The position numbers were made by a program, and so were the translations under genes. Below are positions 43,973 to 52,565 of a stretch of DNA of 64,000 bases, one piece after another (the first letter of the stretch is position 1; each line of letters starts with the position of its first letter). Origin of the DNA: Frateuria edaphi (lineage in GTDB: Bacteria > Pseudomonadota > Gammaproteobacteria > Xanthomonadales > Rhodanobacteraceae); the NCBI RefSeq assembly GCF_021117405.1, contig NZ_CP088251.1:620001-684000 (forward strand), in the 5' to 3' direction. The notes under the pieces were generated by a model that worked only from the letters and a program-made list of their open reading frames with translations, searched no databases and was not told where the DNA came from.

Positions 43973-46276
43973 ATGGGCGCGTTCGCGCGCCACAGCTGGC
44001 GCTGGCTGCGCATCCCTTTCTGGGTCGTGCTCGGCCTGGGGCTGGGTTTCGTGCTGCCGTACACGCTGATCCTCAACAAGCGCGTGCAGGACCGTTTCAA
44101 CGACCTGGTGTTCGCCGTGCCCACGCGCGTATATGCGCGTCCGCTGGAACTGGCCGCCGGCGTACCGATGTCGCCGTCTGCGCTGGAACTCGAACTGACC
44201 TTCGCCGGCTACATCCACGATGCCGCCGGCAGCGTGCCGGGCACCTGGACGCGCAATGGCAGCCGCTACGTGATCTCCTCGCGTGGCTACGCCGGTCCGG
44301 ACGGCGGTGAACTGCCCAAGCGCATCCGCGTGACACTGGGTCGCGGCCAGGTCGAGTCGCTCGCCGAGGCGGCCAGCGGCGCGCCGATCAAGCTCGCCCA
44401 CCTGGATCCGGCACGCATCGCCACCGTCTACGGCTCGCAGCAGGAAGAGCGCCGCATCGTGCGGCTGGCCGACGTGCCGCCGCTGCTGGTGAGCGGCCTG
44501 CAGGCGGTCGAGGACCGCGACTTCAAGCATCACATCGGCCTCGATTTCAGCGCGATCCTGCGCGCCGCCTTCGCCAACCTGCGCGCCGGCCACACGGTGC
44601 AGGGCGGCTCCACGCTGACCCAGCAGCTGGTGCGCAACCTGTTCCTGGACCGCAGCCAGAACCTGGTGCGCAAGTTCAACGAGGCGCTGCTCTCGCTGCT
44701 GATCGAGGCGCATTACTCCAAGGACCGCATCCTGGAGGCCTACATCAACGAGGTCTTCCTGGGCCAGCAGGGCAACCAGGCGGTGCACGGCTTCGCCGCG
44801 GGCGCCGAGTTCTACTTCGGCCGCCGGCTGGAGGACCTGCGGCCGCAGGAAATCGCGCTGCTGGTGGGCATGGTCAAGGGCCCGAGCTACTACGACCCGC
44901 GCCGCTTCCCCAAGCGCGCGCTGGCGCGGCGCAACCTGGTGCTGAAGGAGTTCTACGACACCGGCCTGCTTGGCGCCGGCCAGGTCAACGCCGCGCAGGC
45001 CGCGCCGCTGGACATCGCGACGAACGCGCAGCTGCCGCACAACCGCTTCCCGGCGTTCATGCAGCTGGTGCGCGCGCAGATCACCAACGACTTCGACGAC
45101 GAGACATTGCGCAACGGCAAGCTGTCGATCTTCACCACGCTCGACCCCGCCGCGCAGCTCTACGCCGAGCAGGCGATCACCACCGCCATCAAGAACATGG
45201 GCAAGCGCGGCGACAAGGTGCAGGCGGCCGGTGTGGTCACCGATACCGACAGCGGCAGCGTGCTGGCGGTGGTCGGCAGCAAGACGCCCGGCGACCCCGG
45301 CTTCAACCGTGCGCTCGATGCGCGCCGGCCGATCGGCTCGCTGGTCAAGCCCTTCGTCTACCTGGTGGCGCTGACCGATCCGGCGCACTGGAACCTGGGC
45401 ACGCCGCTGGACGATTCGCCGATCATGCTGCGCCAGCCCAATGGCAAGACCTGGATGCCACAGAACGACGACAACCAGTCGCACGGCTTCGTGCCGATGG
45501 TCGACGCGCTGGCGCATTCGTGGAACCTGGCGACGATCCACCTGGGCCTTGCCGTCGGCGTGCAGCGGGTCAGGGCGTTCCTGGAGTCGTTCGGCTTCAC
45601 CGACATCAATCCGAGTCCCTCGATGCTGATCGGCGCTGTCGACATGTCGCCGTTCCAGGTCGCCCAGCTCTACGAATACGTGGCCGCCGACGGCCACGCG
45701 CTGCCGCTGCTGGCGGTGCGCGGCGTAGTCGATGGCGAGGGCCATACCGTCAAGCGTTATGAGATCGAAGGCGGCAAGGGCGAGTACCAGCAAGCGGTGC
45801 GGCTGGTCACCTGGGCGATGCAGCAGGTAGCCGAGTACGGCACCGCGCACAGCCTGGGCGACTCCTCGCTGGCCTGGCTCAACGCCGCCGGCAAGACCGG
45901 CACCAGCAACGACATGCGCGACAGCTGGTTCGCCGGCTTCACCGCCGACCGCCTCGCGGTGTTCTGGATGGGCCGCGACGACAACAAGCCGACCGGCCTG
46001 TTCGGCGCCACCGGCGGTCTGCGCGCCTGGCAGGACCTGTTCCGCCACCTGCCCACGCGCCCGCTTTCGCCGCAGCCGGGCGAGGGCCTGGAAATGGCCT
46101 GGATCAATCCGGTCGACGGCAAGCCCACGCAGCCCGAGTGCGAGGGCGCGCGCCAGTTCCCGGTCGTCGCCGGCTCGCTTCCGGCCGATAGCGAGGGCTG
46201 CTTCTGGCAGCGCATCGGCAACTTCTTCGGCGGCGACGGCAACACGCCCGCGCCCGCCGCTTCCACGCTTCCCTAG
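43973..46276 (+). CDS. mrcB: Penicillin-binding protein 1B, bifunctional peptidoglycan synthase
   Basis: A 767-residue class A PBP. A membrane anchor (residues about 14-34) precedes a UB2H-like region, then the GT51 glycosyltransferase with VEDRDFKHHIGLD, GGSTLTQQLVRNLF and FLGQQGNQAVHG. The transpeptidase has the Ser-x-x-Lys box in PIGSLVKPF, SWN in LAHSWNLATIH and KTG in AAGKTGTSNDM. It polymerises and crosslinks glycan strands in the periplasm. The start is an ATG 50 bases after a TATCAT box at 43918. The lipoprotein downstream begins 11 bases after its stop. Confidence 0.93.
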   Translation: MGAFARHSWRWLRIPFWVVLGLGLGFVLPYTLILNKRVQDRFNDLVFAVPTRVYARPLELAAGVPMSPSALELELTFAGYIHDAAGSVPGTWTRNGSRYVISSRGYAGPDGGELPKRIRVTLGRGQVESLAEAASGAPIKLAHLDPARIATVYGSQQEERRIVRLADVPPLLVSGLQAVEDRDFKHHIGLDFSAILRAAFANLRAGHTVQGGSTLTQQLVRNLFLDRSQNLVRKFNEALLSLLIEAHYSKDRILEAYINEVFLGQQGNQAVHGFAAGAEFYFGRRLEDLRPQEIALLVGMVKGPSYYDPRRFPKRALARRNLVLKEFYDTGLLGAGQVNAAQAAPLDIATNAQLPHNRFPAFMQLVRAQITNDFDDETLRNGKLSIFTTLDPAAQLYAEQAITTAIKNMGKRGDKVQAAGVVTDTDSGSVLAVVGSKTPGDPGFNRALDARRPIGSLVKPFVYLVALTDPAHWNLGTPLDDSPIMLRQPNGKTWMPQNDDNQSHGFVPMVDALAHSWNLATIHLGLAVGVQRVRAFLESFGFTDINPSPSMLIGAVDMSPFQVAQLYEYVAADGHALPLLAVRGVVDGEGHTVKRYEIEGGKGEYQQAVRLVTWAMQQVAEYGTAHSLGDSSLAWLNAAGKTGTSNDMRDSWFAGFTADRLAVFWMGRDDNKPTGLFGATGGLRAWQDLFRHLPTRPLSPQPGEGLEMAWINPVDGKPTQPECEGARQFPVVAGSLPADSEGCFWQRIGNFFGGDGNTPAPAASTLP

Positions 46277-46287
46277 AGACCCTTTCG

Positions 46288-46809
46288 ATGTTTTCCGTTT
46301 CGCGCTTTCGTTTTGCCTCCGCCACGCTCGCCACGCTGCTGCTCGCCGGCTGTTTCAGTGTCCCGCCGCAAGAAGAAAAGCCGGTGCTGCCGGCCCACGA
46401 CATGGTCAGCGCAATTCGCGCAGCCGGCGCTCGCGAGCAGTCGGTCATCGACGTGGCGCCCTTGCGCGACCCCGGCGTCAGTGCCTGGCAGGACGCAGCC
46501 CAGGCAGACGAACGCGCTGGCCGTTACGCCGATGCGGCCGCCAAGCTCGACCAGGCGCTCAAGCTCAATCCCGACTCGCCGGACCTGTTGCAGGACCGCG
46601 CCGAAGTGGCGATCCGCCTGCATGACTACACCAGCGCCGAGCGCCTGGCACGCCATTCCTGGTCGCTCGGACCGCAACTCGGGCCGCTGTGCGCACGCAA
46701 CTGGCAGACGGTGGTCGAGATCCGCCAGCAGGCCGGCGACAAGACCGGCGCCATCGCGGCGCGCAAGGGCGTGCAGGACTGCCACAAGGAGGGCGTCCCA
46801 CGTTACTGA
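46288..46809 (+). CDS. TPR-containing lipoprotein next to PBP1B
   Basis: A 173-residue lipoprotein. The lipobox is TLLLAGCFS (Cys22), so the mature protein is anchored by lipid in the periplasm. Residues 65-170 hold helical repeats (YADAAAKLDQALKLNPDSPD, LLQDRAEVAIRLHD) resembling TPRs. It lies 11 bases downstream of mrcB, and activators of PBP1B in other bacteria are also outer-membrane lipoproteins, some with TPRs (LpoA-like). A role as PBP1B cofactor is an inference from neighbourhood; sequence alone does not establish it. Confidence 0.78.
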   Translation: MFSVSRFRFASATLATLLLAGCFSVPPQEEKPVLPAHDMVSAIRAAGAREQSVIDVAPLRDPGVSAWQDAAQADERAGRYADAAAKLDQALKLNPDSPDLLQDRAEVAIRLHDYTSAERLARHSWSLGPQLGPLCARNWQTVVEIRQQAGDKTGAIAARKGVQDCHKEGVPRY

Positions 46810-46816
46810 GGGCTTA

Positions 46817-46840
46817 GCTCCCCAAAGGGGGAAGGGGAGC
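46817..46840. repeat. Short hairpin between convergent genes
   Basis: GCTCCCC and GGGGAGC form a 7-base-pair stem round an AAAGGGGGAA loop in the 40 bases between the lipoprotein gene and the convergent MAPEG gene. It has no T-run; it may help termination from either side or be a fragment of the intergenic repeat class. Confidence 0.4.
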
Positions 46841-46849
46841 AGGTAGCGT

Positions 46850-47239
46850 TCAGAGCAGCGCGGCGAGCAACATCAGGATACCCACGATGCTCACCGCCCA
46901 AACCAGCGTGCGCAGGTAGGGAATGCCCGCCGCATACACCGGCACGTAGACCAGCCGCGCCCAGAAATACAACTGCGCGCCGAGCGCGCTGGTTGCAGCC
47001 TGTTTGCCCATCGCGACCACCGCGAGCGCCAGCGCGGCAAAGAACGCGAACGTCTCCAGGAAATTGGCGCGCGCGCGGTCCAGTCGGCCAGGAACGCCGG
47101 TCAACGGCGCCGCAGACCCGTCCCTTGCGCTGGCCGCCCAGCCCGGGCCGCGCTGGGCCATCGAGCCGACCGCCGCAATGGCGATCTGCGCCAGCCCCAG
47201 GATCACGCTCCATACCAGCATCTGCAGTTCGGTCGTCAT
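46850..47239 (-). CDS. MAPEG-family membrane protein
   Basis: A 129-residue protein with four membrane segments. ARANFLETFAFFAALALAVV and FWARLVYVPVYAAGIPYLRT are the conserved helix-2 and helix-3/4 segments of membrane-associated eicosanoid/glutathione metabolism proteins; the Asn-x-x-Glu near residue 58 fits the glutathione-binding part. Bacterial members are short and mostly uncharacterised. It is convergent with the lipoprotein gene and is likely monocistronic. Confidence 0.85.
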   Translation of the reverse strand: MTTELQMLVWSVILGLAQIAIAAVGSMAQRGPGWAASARDGSAAPLTGVPGRLDRARANFLETFAFFAALALAVVAMGKQAATSALGAQLYFWARLVYVPVYAAGIPYLRTLVWAVSIVGILMLLAALL

Positions 47240-47309
47240 CGGTGCTCCCAGGTTCGAGGTGGTGCCATCGGCGGGGCGGGGCGCATTCGGCGTCCCGCCG
47301 GTTCGTTGC

Positions 47310-47882
47310 TCAGCGACTTGCTTCGGGCCGCAAATGCAGCATCAGGCCGCCGCATATGAGCGCGAATCCGATGCGCGGGGCAACCAGCGCCACGAGCGCG
47401 GCGGCCAGGAAGACTGCCAGCACGACCAGCGACCGCCGCCGCGCGAGCCGCCGCGGGCGTTCGGGCAGATAAATCGCCGTGGCAAGTACCTGGCGTTCGA
47501 AGACGTTGTAGACGGTGTCGATGCAGACGAAGAGTCCGGCATAGAACACCATCGGCGCCGAGGCGAGCCCGGTGCGCGCGATCCAGGAGGTCGCAAAAGG
47601 CAGCAGCGACACCAGGAAAAGGTGGGCGAAGTTGATCCATATCAGCCCGAGTGTTGGCTGATCGGCGAGCCGCATCAGATGGTGGTGGTTGATCCAGATG
47701 ACGGCGATGAAGAGATAGCTCACCGCATAGCTGATCGCCGTGGGCCACAACGGCACCAGCGCCGAGAACGACGGCCGGTCGGGTGCCTCCAGTTCCAGCA
47801 CCATGATCGTCACGATCACGGCGAAGACGGCATCGGAGTAGGCGGCCAGCCGTTCCGCCGTGGCCTTCTTTTCCCCACCCAT
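47310..47882 (-). CDS. TMEM175-like membrane protein
   Basis: A 190-residue protein with about six helices. RLAAYSDAVFAVIVTIMVLE (residues 11-30) matches the RxxxFSD-containing first helix of the bacterial TMEM175 potassium channel family, with Tyr for Phe. VIWINHHHLMRL after the third helix also fits. The family forms tetrameric or dimeric K+ channels; selectivity here is untested. The ATG at 47882 faces the helicase gene, leaving a 91-base divergent promoter gap. Confidence 0.78.
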   Translation of the reverse strand: MGGEKKATAERLAAYSDAVFAVIVTIMVLELEAPDRPSFSALVPLWPTAISYAVSYLFIAVIWINHHHLMRLADQPTLGLIWINFAHLFLVSLLPFATSWIARTGLASAPMVFYAGLFVCIDTVYNVFERQVLATAIYLPERPRRLARRRSLVVLAVFLAAALVALVAPRIGFALICGGLMLHLRPEASR

Positions 47883-47961
47883 GGCGCGCTTCCCGGAAAA
47901 GTTGCCGCCATGGTGCGCCGGCGCCGGGTCGCTCGCCAGTGCGCCCCCGCCTCGGCTCGGC

Positions 47962-47967
47962 GATACT
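47962..47967 (+). promoter_or_regulatory. Possible -10 element of the DinG/YoaA gene
   Basis: GATACT ends seven bases before the ATG at 47974, so a transcript starting there would have no leader. No -35 was recognised and no ribosome binding site precedes the ATG. Confidence 0.35.
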
Positions 47968-47973
47968 TGCTCG

Positions 47974-49911
47974 ATGACCGATCCTGAAGACATCGGCGCG
48001 CTGCTCGGCGCCGACGGCCCGTTTGCCCGCGAGCTGCCCAACTTTGCCCCGCGCCTGGCGCAACAGGCGATGGCCCGCTCGGTCGCCGACGCCATCGCCA
48101 ACCGCGACACGCTCATCGCCGAGGCCGGCACCGGCACCGGCAAGACCTACGCGTACCTCGTGCCGGCGCTGCTCTCGGGCGAGCGGGTGATCGTCTCCAC
48201 CGGTACCAAGGCGCTGCAGGACCAGCTCTATTTCCGCGACCTTCCCAGGGTGCGCGCGGTGCTCGGCACGCGCGGCAAGGCGGCGCTGCTGAAGGGGCGC
48301 GCCAATTACCTGTGCCTCTACCGGCTCGACCAGACCGTGCGCGAGGGCGGCACCTTCGAGCGCACGGAGGCCTCGCAGCTGGCCGCCATCCGCGCCTGGT
48401 CGGCACGCACCCGCGCCGGCGACCGCATGGAACTGGCCGAGGTCCCGGAGGAATCGCCGCTGTGGCCGCGGGTCACCTCCACGCCGGAAAACTGCCTGGG
48501 CGTCGAGTGCCCGTTCTTCGACGACTGCCACGTCGTCAAGGCGCGCCGCGAGGCGCTGGAAGCGGACCTGGTGGTGGTCAACCATCACCTGCTGTTCGCC
48601 GACCTCGCGCTCAAGCAGGAAGGCTTCGGCGAGATCCTACCCGGTGCCAGCGCGTTCATCCTGGACGAGGCGCACCAGGTGCCCGAGCTGGCCGGCCAGT
48701 TCTTCTCGCAGAGCGTGAGCGCGCGCCAACTTGGTGACCTGGCCGCGGACGCGCTGCGCGAATGCACCGGCGTCACCGGCGCCATCGGCCTGCTGCTGGA
48801 ACCGGTCGAGGCGCTGCAGGATGCCCTGCGCCGGCTGCGCCTTGCCATGGACGCGCTGCCCACGCGTGGCCCGTTCCAGCAACTGGACGCGTTGGCCACT
48901 GTGCACGAAGGACTCCGGGATCTCGGCGAACTGCTCGCGGCCTTCACCGACCTGCTCGCCTCGCAGGCCGAGCGCTCGCGCGGCCTTGCCAATGTGCACG
49001 AGCGCGCGGCCGCGCTCGCCGAACGGCTCGACCGCATCGTCGAAGGCGGCGGCGCCGAGGACGTTCGCTGGTACGAACTCTTCCCGCGCGGCTTTTCTCT
49101 CCACGCCACGCCGCTGGACCTCGCCGCGCCACTGCGCGCCATGCGCGAGCGCACCGGCGCGGCATGGATCCACACCTCCGCCACGCTCTCGGTCGCCGGC
49201 AGCTTCGACCACTTCGCCCGCCAGCTCGGCCTGGACGATCCGCAGGCGCTGCATCTGGACAGCCCGTTCGACTACGCCAGCCAGGCCCTGTGCTACCTGC
49301 CTGCCGGCCTGCCCGATCCCAACGCACGCGACCATACCGAACGGGTGATCGAGGCTGCGCTGCCCGTACTCGAAGCCTCCCACGGCCGCGCCTTCCTGCT
49401 GTTCACCTCGCACCGCGCGCTGCGCCGCGCGGCCGAACTGCTGGCCGACCGCGTGCCGTGGCCGCTGTTCGTGCAGGGCAGCGCGCCGCGCCACCAGCTG
49501 CTCGAAGACTTCCGCGCCAGCGGCCACGGTGTGCTGCTCGGGGCGGCGAGCTTCTGGGAAGGCGTCGATGTCGCCGGCGAAGCATTGAGCGTGGTGGTGA
49601 TCGACAAGCTGCCCTTCGCCGCGCCCGACGATCCGGTGCTGCAGGCACGGCTGGATGCGCTGGAGCAGTCGGGCATCAATCCGTTCATGGGCTGGCAGGT
49701 ACCTGCCGCCGCGATCGCGCTCAAGCAGGGCGCCGGCCGCCTGATCCGCGACGTGCACGACCGCGGCGTGCTGGTGCTCTGCGACCCGCGCCTGACCAGC
49801 AAGGGTTACGGCCGCCTGTTCCTCGCCAGCCTGCCGCCGATGCCGCGTACCCGCGAGCTGGCCGACGTGCAGGCGTTCTTCGAGCGCTCCACCCTGCCGA
49901 TCGCCGGCTGA
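47974..49911 (+). CDS. yoaA: ATP-dependent DNA helicase, DinG/YoaA type
   Basis: A 645-residue XPD-like 5'-3' helicase. AEAGTGTGKTYAYL (Walker A) near residue 50 is followed by a cysteine set for a 4Fe-4S cluster (RANYLCLYR, then NCLGVECPFFDDCH), DEAH in FILDEAHQVPE, and the C-terminal motif QGAGRLIRDVHDRG. Family members unwind DNA in damage repair; YoaA works with the polymerase clamp-loader subunit HolC. The name is from architecture, not an alignment, and dinG is an alternative. Confidence 0.88.
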   Translation: MTDPEDIGALLGADGPFARELPNFAPRLAQQAMARSVADAIANRDTLIAEAGTGTGKTYAYLVPALLSGERVIVSTGTKALQDQLYFRDLPRVRAVLGTRGKAALLKGRANYLCLYRLDQTVREGGTFERTEASQLAAIRAWSARTRAGDRMELAEVPEESPLWPRVTSTPENCLGVECPFFDDCHVVKARREALEADLVVVNHHLLFADLALKQEGFGEILPGASAFILDEAHQVPELAGQFFSQSVSARQLGDLAADALRECTGVTGAIGLLLEPVEALQDALRRLRLAMDALPTRGPFQQLDALATVHEGLRDLGELLAAFTDLLASQAERSRGLANVHERAAALAERLDRIVEGGGAEDVRWYELFPRGFSLHATPLDLAAPLRAMRERTGAAWIHTSATLSVAGSFDHFARQLGLDDPQALHLDSPFDYASQALCYLPAGLPDPNARDHTERVIEAALPVLEASHGRAFLLFTSHRALRRAAELLADRVPWPLFVQGSAPRHQLLEDFRASGHGVLLGAASFWEGVDVAGEALSVVVIDKLPFAAPDDPVLQARLDALEQSGINPFMGWQVPAAAIALKQGAGRLIRDVHDRGVLVLCDPRLTSKGYGRLFLASLPPMPRTRELADVQAFFERSTLPIAG

Positions 49912-50078
49912 TCCCCTGAAGGAGTGCGCCTGTGCGCGACTGCCATGCATCGCGGTGCCGGTGCACTCCTGCAGAAACCCCGCGGGCAATGGATGGCTGG
50001 CACCGGCCTGTTGGCGCACTATTCGCCCGGCGCCTGAGACGGCCGCATCCGCGGTCGTAGGCGAACCGGGGAGCGGAC

Positions 50079-50447
50079 ATGGGCAAGGTCATCGGACTGG
50101 GTGGGATCTTCTTCAAGTCGCGCGATCCGGGCGCGCTGACGGCGTGGTACGCGCGGCACCTCGGGCTCGAGCCGGAGGCGTGGGGCGGCGTGCGTTTCCA
50201 GGAGGATGCGTCGCGCCCGGGCTACCTGCTGTGGACGCCGTTTCCCGCCGACACCACGTACTTCGAGCCGAGCCAGCAGGCCTACATGATCAACTTCCGC
50301 GTCGATGACCTGACCGAGCTGCTGGAGCGCTTGCGCGCCGACGGCGTGGAGGTGGACGAGCGCGTGGACCAGAGCGAGTACGGCGCGTTCGGCTGGATCA
50401 TGGATCCCGAAGGCAACCGCATCGAACTCTGGCAGCCGCCGGCCTAG
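50079..50447 (+). CDS. Glyoxalase/bleomycin-resistance (VOC) family protein
   Basis: A 122-residue single-VOC-module pair: GLGGIFFKSRDPGALTAWY at the start, VRFQEDASRPG in the middle, and the end GWIMDPEGNRIELWQPP with the last metal-ligand Glu in the usual place. Such proteins bind a metal and act on small substrates, or bind toxins. The function is open. GGGGAG precedes the ATG by about five bases. Its stop overlaps that of the convergent AraC gene by four bases. Confidence 0.85.
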   Translation: MGKVIGLGGIFFKSRDPGALTAWYARHLGLEPEAWGGVRFQEDASRPGYLLWTPFPADTTYFEPSQQAYMINFRVDDLTELLERLRADGVEVDERVDQSEYGAFGWIMDPEGNRIELWQPPA

Positions 50448-51301
50448 GCCCGGCTTGCGGCTGCGACGGGCCGACCCGTGGCGCGACCGGCCGCGGGCGC
50501 CGGGTTTTCCGGCACCAGCATCGTCGGCGCCAGGCCGAACATGCGGCGGCAGGTGCGGCTCAGGTGTGCCGAATCGGCGAACCCGGCCTGCTGCGCCGCT
50601 TCCGTCCACGAGCCGCCAGCAAGCCCCCGCGCCACCGCGAAACCGACGCGCGCCCACAGCAGGTAAGCGCGGAACGAAATGCCGGTCTGCGCGACGAACA
50701 GATGGCGGAAGCGGCTGGGCGACAGGTGCGCCATCGCGGCCGCCTGCGAGAGCGTGAGTTCGGCCCCGGGCTGGTCGCGCACGCGGTCCAGCACCACGGC
50801 GATGCGCCGGTCGACGGCCTGCGGTCCGGCGGGCGTGGCGGCCAGGTGTTCGACCACGCGCTGCGCCGCCTCGATGAGCGACTGGTCCGTGCCGCGCGCG
50901 TCGAATACGGCATGCAACGCGGCGGCGAGCGCACCCAGGCCGTCATCGGGCAGCAGGCTCACGTGGTGTTCGCCATAACGCGCGAGCAAGGCGCGGCCGG
51001 CCAGCGTTTCCGGTTCGACGAACACCATCGCCACCGGCTGGCCGCAGCCGTCGAAGACGTGCCAGCGGTCGGGCATCACGATCGCCGCCGAGGTTTCGTG
51101 CCACGTTTCCTCGGCCGCATCGCGGATGCGGATCGGTTGCGCTGCGGCGAGCGTGACCTGGATGGCATGGTGGCTGTGCGGCTGCACCTGTCCGGTGTCG
51201 CGGCCGACCCACACGCTCGCGCCCTTCCACAACAACACACGGCCGACGCCACCCGCGCCGCGGCGGGAATCGCTGCCGTTGCCGGCCATGCCTGGGGACA
51301 T
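50444..51301 (-). CDS. AraC-family transcriptional regulator
   Basis: A 285-residue regulator. The N-terminal half is a cupin-like sensor (HSHHAIQVTLAAAQPIRIRD, with a metal- or ligand-binding His cluster) and the C-terminal quarter has the two AraC HTH motifs (LTLSQAAAMAHLSPSRFRHL and WTEAAQQAGFADSAHLSR) and FGLAP near the end. Effector unknown. It is convergent with the VOC gene, so if it controls that gene it does so from another transcript. Confidence 0.88.
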   Translation of the reverse strand: MSPGMAGNGSDSRRGAGGVGRVLLWKGASVWVGRDTGQVQPHSHHAIQVTLAAAQPIRIRDAAEETWHETSAAIVMPDRWHVFDGCGQPVAMVFVEPETLAGRALLARYGEHHVSLLPDDGLGALAAALHAVFDARGTDQSLIEAAQRVVEHLAATPAGPQAVDRRIAVVLDRVRDQPGAELTLSQAAAMAHLSPSRFRHLFVAQTGISFRAYLLWARVGFAVARGLAGGSWTEAAQQAGFADSAHLSRTCRRMFGLAPTMLVPENPAPAAGRATGRPVAAASRA

Positions 51302-51429
51302 CGCGGGCCTCCGCGTCGAACAGGGACCCGCGAAGGTTAGCCCCTCGATTCAAGCGTGCGGTAGGGGCGGTCCTGAAAATGGCGTCCACGGATCGAGCAT
51401 CCGTACCCCTACCCATCGAGGACACGACC

Positions 51430-51582
51430 ATGAACAACACCGACACCTTCGCCTGCCGCTGTGCCAACTGCGCCGGCGCCACCTGCACCTGCGGCTGCCA
51501 GGCCGCCCCCGCCAGCCAGCCCGGCTGCGGTTGCGGTTGCAGCATCGGCCAGCCCTGCCGCTGCGGCGAGCCGAACGCCTGA
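51430..51582 (+). CDS. Cysteine-rich metallothionein-like peptide
   Basis: A 50-residue peptide with 11 cysteines in CxC and CxxC spacings (FACRCANCAG, TCTCGCQA, GCGCGC, PCRCGEP). This composition and spacing suit binding of Cu, Zn or Cd clusters, as in bacterial metallothioneins, though no His is present and the order does not match a family I can name. Its ATG (51430) is preceded by GAGGACACGACC, with a GAGGA about eight bases away. It lies directly upstream of a HAD-hydrolase gene. Confidence 0.65.
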   Translation: MNNTDTFACRCANCAGATCTCGCQAAPASQPGCGCGCSIGQPCRCGEPNA

Positions 51583-51627
51583 AGTCCTGTCGGCGGCGTG
51601 CCCCGTGCACGCCGCCCAAGGCCGCCC

Positions 51628-52254
51628 ATGCGCTACGACCTGATCATCTTCGACCTGGACGGCACGCTTGCCGATTCCTTCCCATTTTTCGTGAGCGTCC
51701 ACAACAGCCTGGCCGACCGCCACGGCTTCCGCCGCATCGAGCCGGCCGAGGTCGAGCCGCTTCGCCGGTTGTCGGCGCGCGAGATCATGCGGCGCCTGGG
51801 CTTGCCGCGCTGGAAGCTTCCGCTGGTGGCACGCAGCTTCGTGCGGCTGATGCGCGAGGCGGATGTCCGCCTGTTCGACGGCGTCGCCGAGGCGCTGGAA
51901 ACCCTGCACGTGCGCGGCGTGGCGACCGCGCTGGTCTCCTCCAACACCAGCGACAACTGCCGCCGGATCCTCGGCGACGAACATTGGCGACGGCTGGCGC
52001 ATGTCGAGTGCGGCGCGTCGATTTTCGGAAAGCGCCGGCGCATCGCGCGCGTGCTCAGCGCCACCGGCACCCTCCCGCCGCGCGCCATCTATGTTGGCGA
52101 CCAGATCACCGATGGCGAGGCGGCGCGCGCCGCCGGGGTCGATTTCGGCGCTGTCGCCTGGGGCTATGGAGCGCCGCAATCGCTGCAGCGCCTGCTGCCG
52201 GCCCATCTGTTTCACCACGCCGACGAACTGGCCATGCTGGCGCACTCTTTGTAG
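51628..52254 (+). CDS. HAD-family phosphatase (phosphoglycolate phosphatase-like)
   Basis: A 208-residue protein. Motif I is IIFDLDGTLADSFP with the two catalytic aspartates, motif II is ALVSSNTSDN with Ser/Thr, a Lys is in FGKRRR, and motif IV is IYVGDQITDGEAARAAG. The cap is of the small alpha-helical type (residues about 16-85), as in phosphoglycolate phosphatase and related enzymes. The exact substrate is unknown. It begins 45 bases after the metallothionein-like gene. Confidence 0.85.
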   Translation: MRYDLIIFDLDGTLADSFPFFVSVHNSLADRHGFRRIEPAEVEPLRRLSAREIMRRLGLPRWKLPLVARSFVRLMREADVRLFDGVAEALETLHVRGVATALVSSNTSDNCRRILGDEHWRRLAHVECGASIFGKRRRIARVLSATGTLPPRAIYVGDQITDGEAARAAGVDFGAVAWGYGAPQSLQRLLPAHLFHHADELAMLAHSL

Positions 52255-52391
52255 AGCCCGCTGTGGCGGTGCTCTTCCGCCCAGCCCGGCGATAAGCATC
52301 GCCCACCAGTAGCTCCGACCAGGGAATGGGCGCGCCTGCGTTTCCGGCGGGCCCATGCAACCCCGAAGCCGCCAGGCGGCACTTACTGTGG

Positions 52392-52427
52392 GTTCCGGCG
52401 GCAGTTACTCGCTTCGGCCGCCGGAAC
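52392..52427. repeat. 11-base inverted repeat upstream of the cytochrome operon
   Basis: GTTCCGGCGGC (52392-52402) and GCCGCCGGAAC (52417-52427) pair perfectly round a 14-base loop, in the 311-base gap after the HAD gene, about 140 bases before the decaheme start. It could be a protein-binding site or RNA hairpin. The rest of the gap has no gene and no clear promoter. Confidence 0.5.
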
Positions 52428-52565
52428 TGCCCGAAGCGCTTGCATCCGCGCTTCACGCTGGAGGGTCTATTCGGCTCCGGCGGCGGATGCATGCGTCGCC
52501 GTGCCGGACTCCGCGGGGGCGGGGTCTGCGTCGAAGGTTCTCGCCAGCCATCGGGGATGCCAGCC

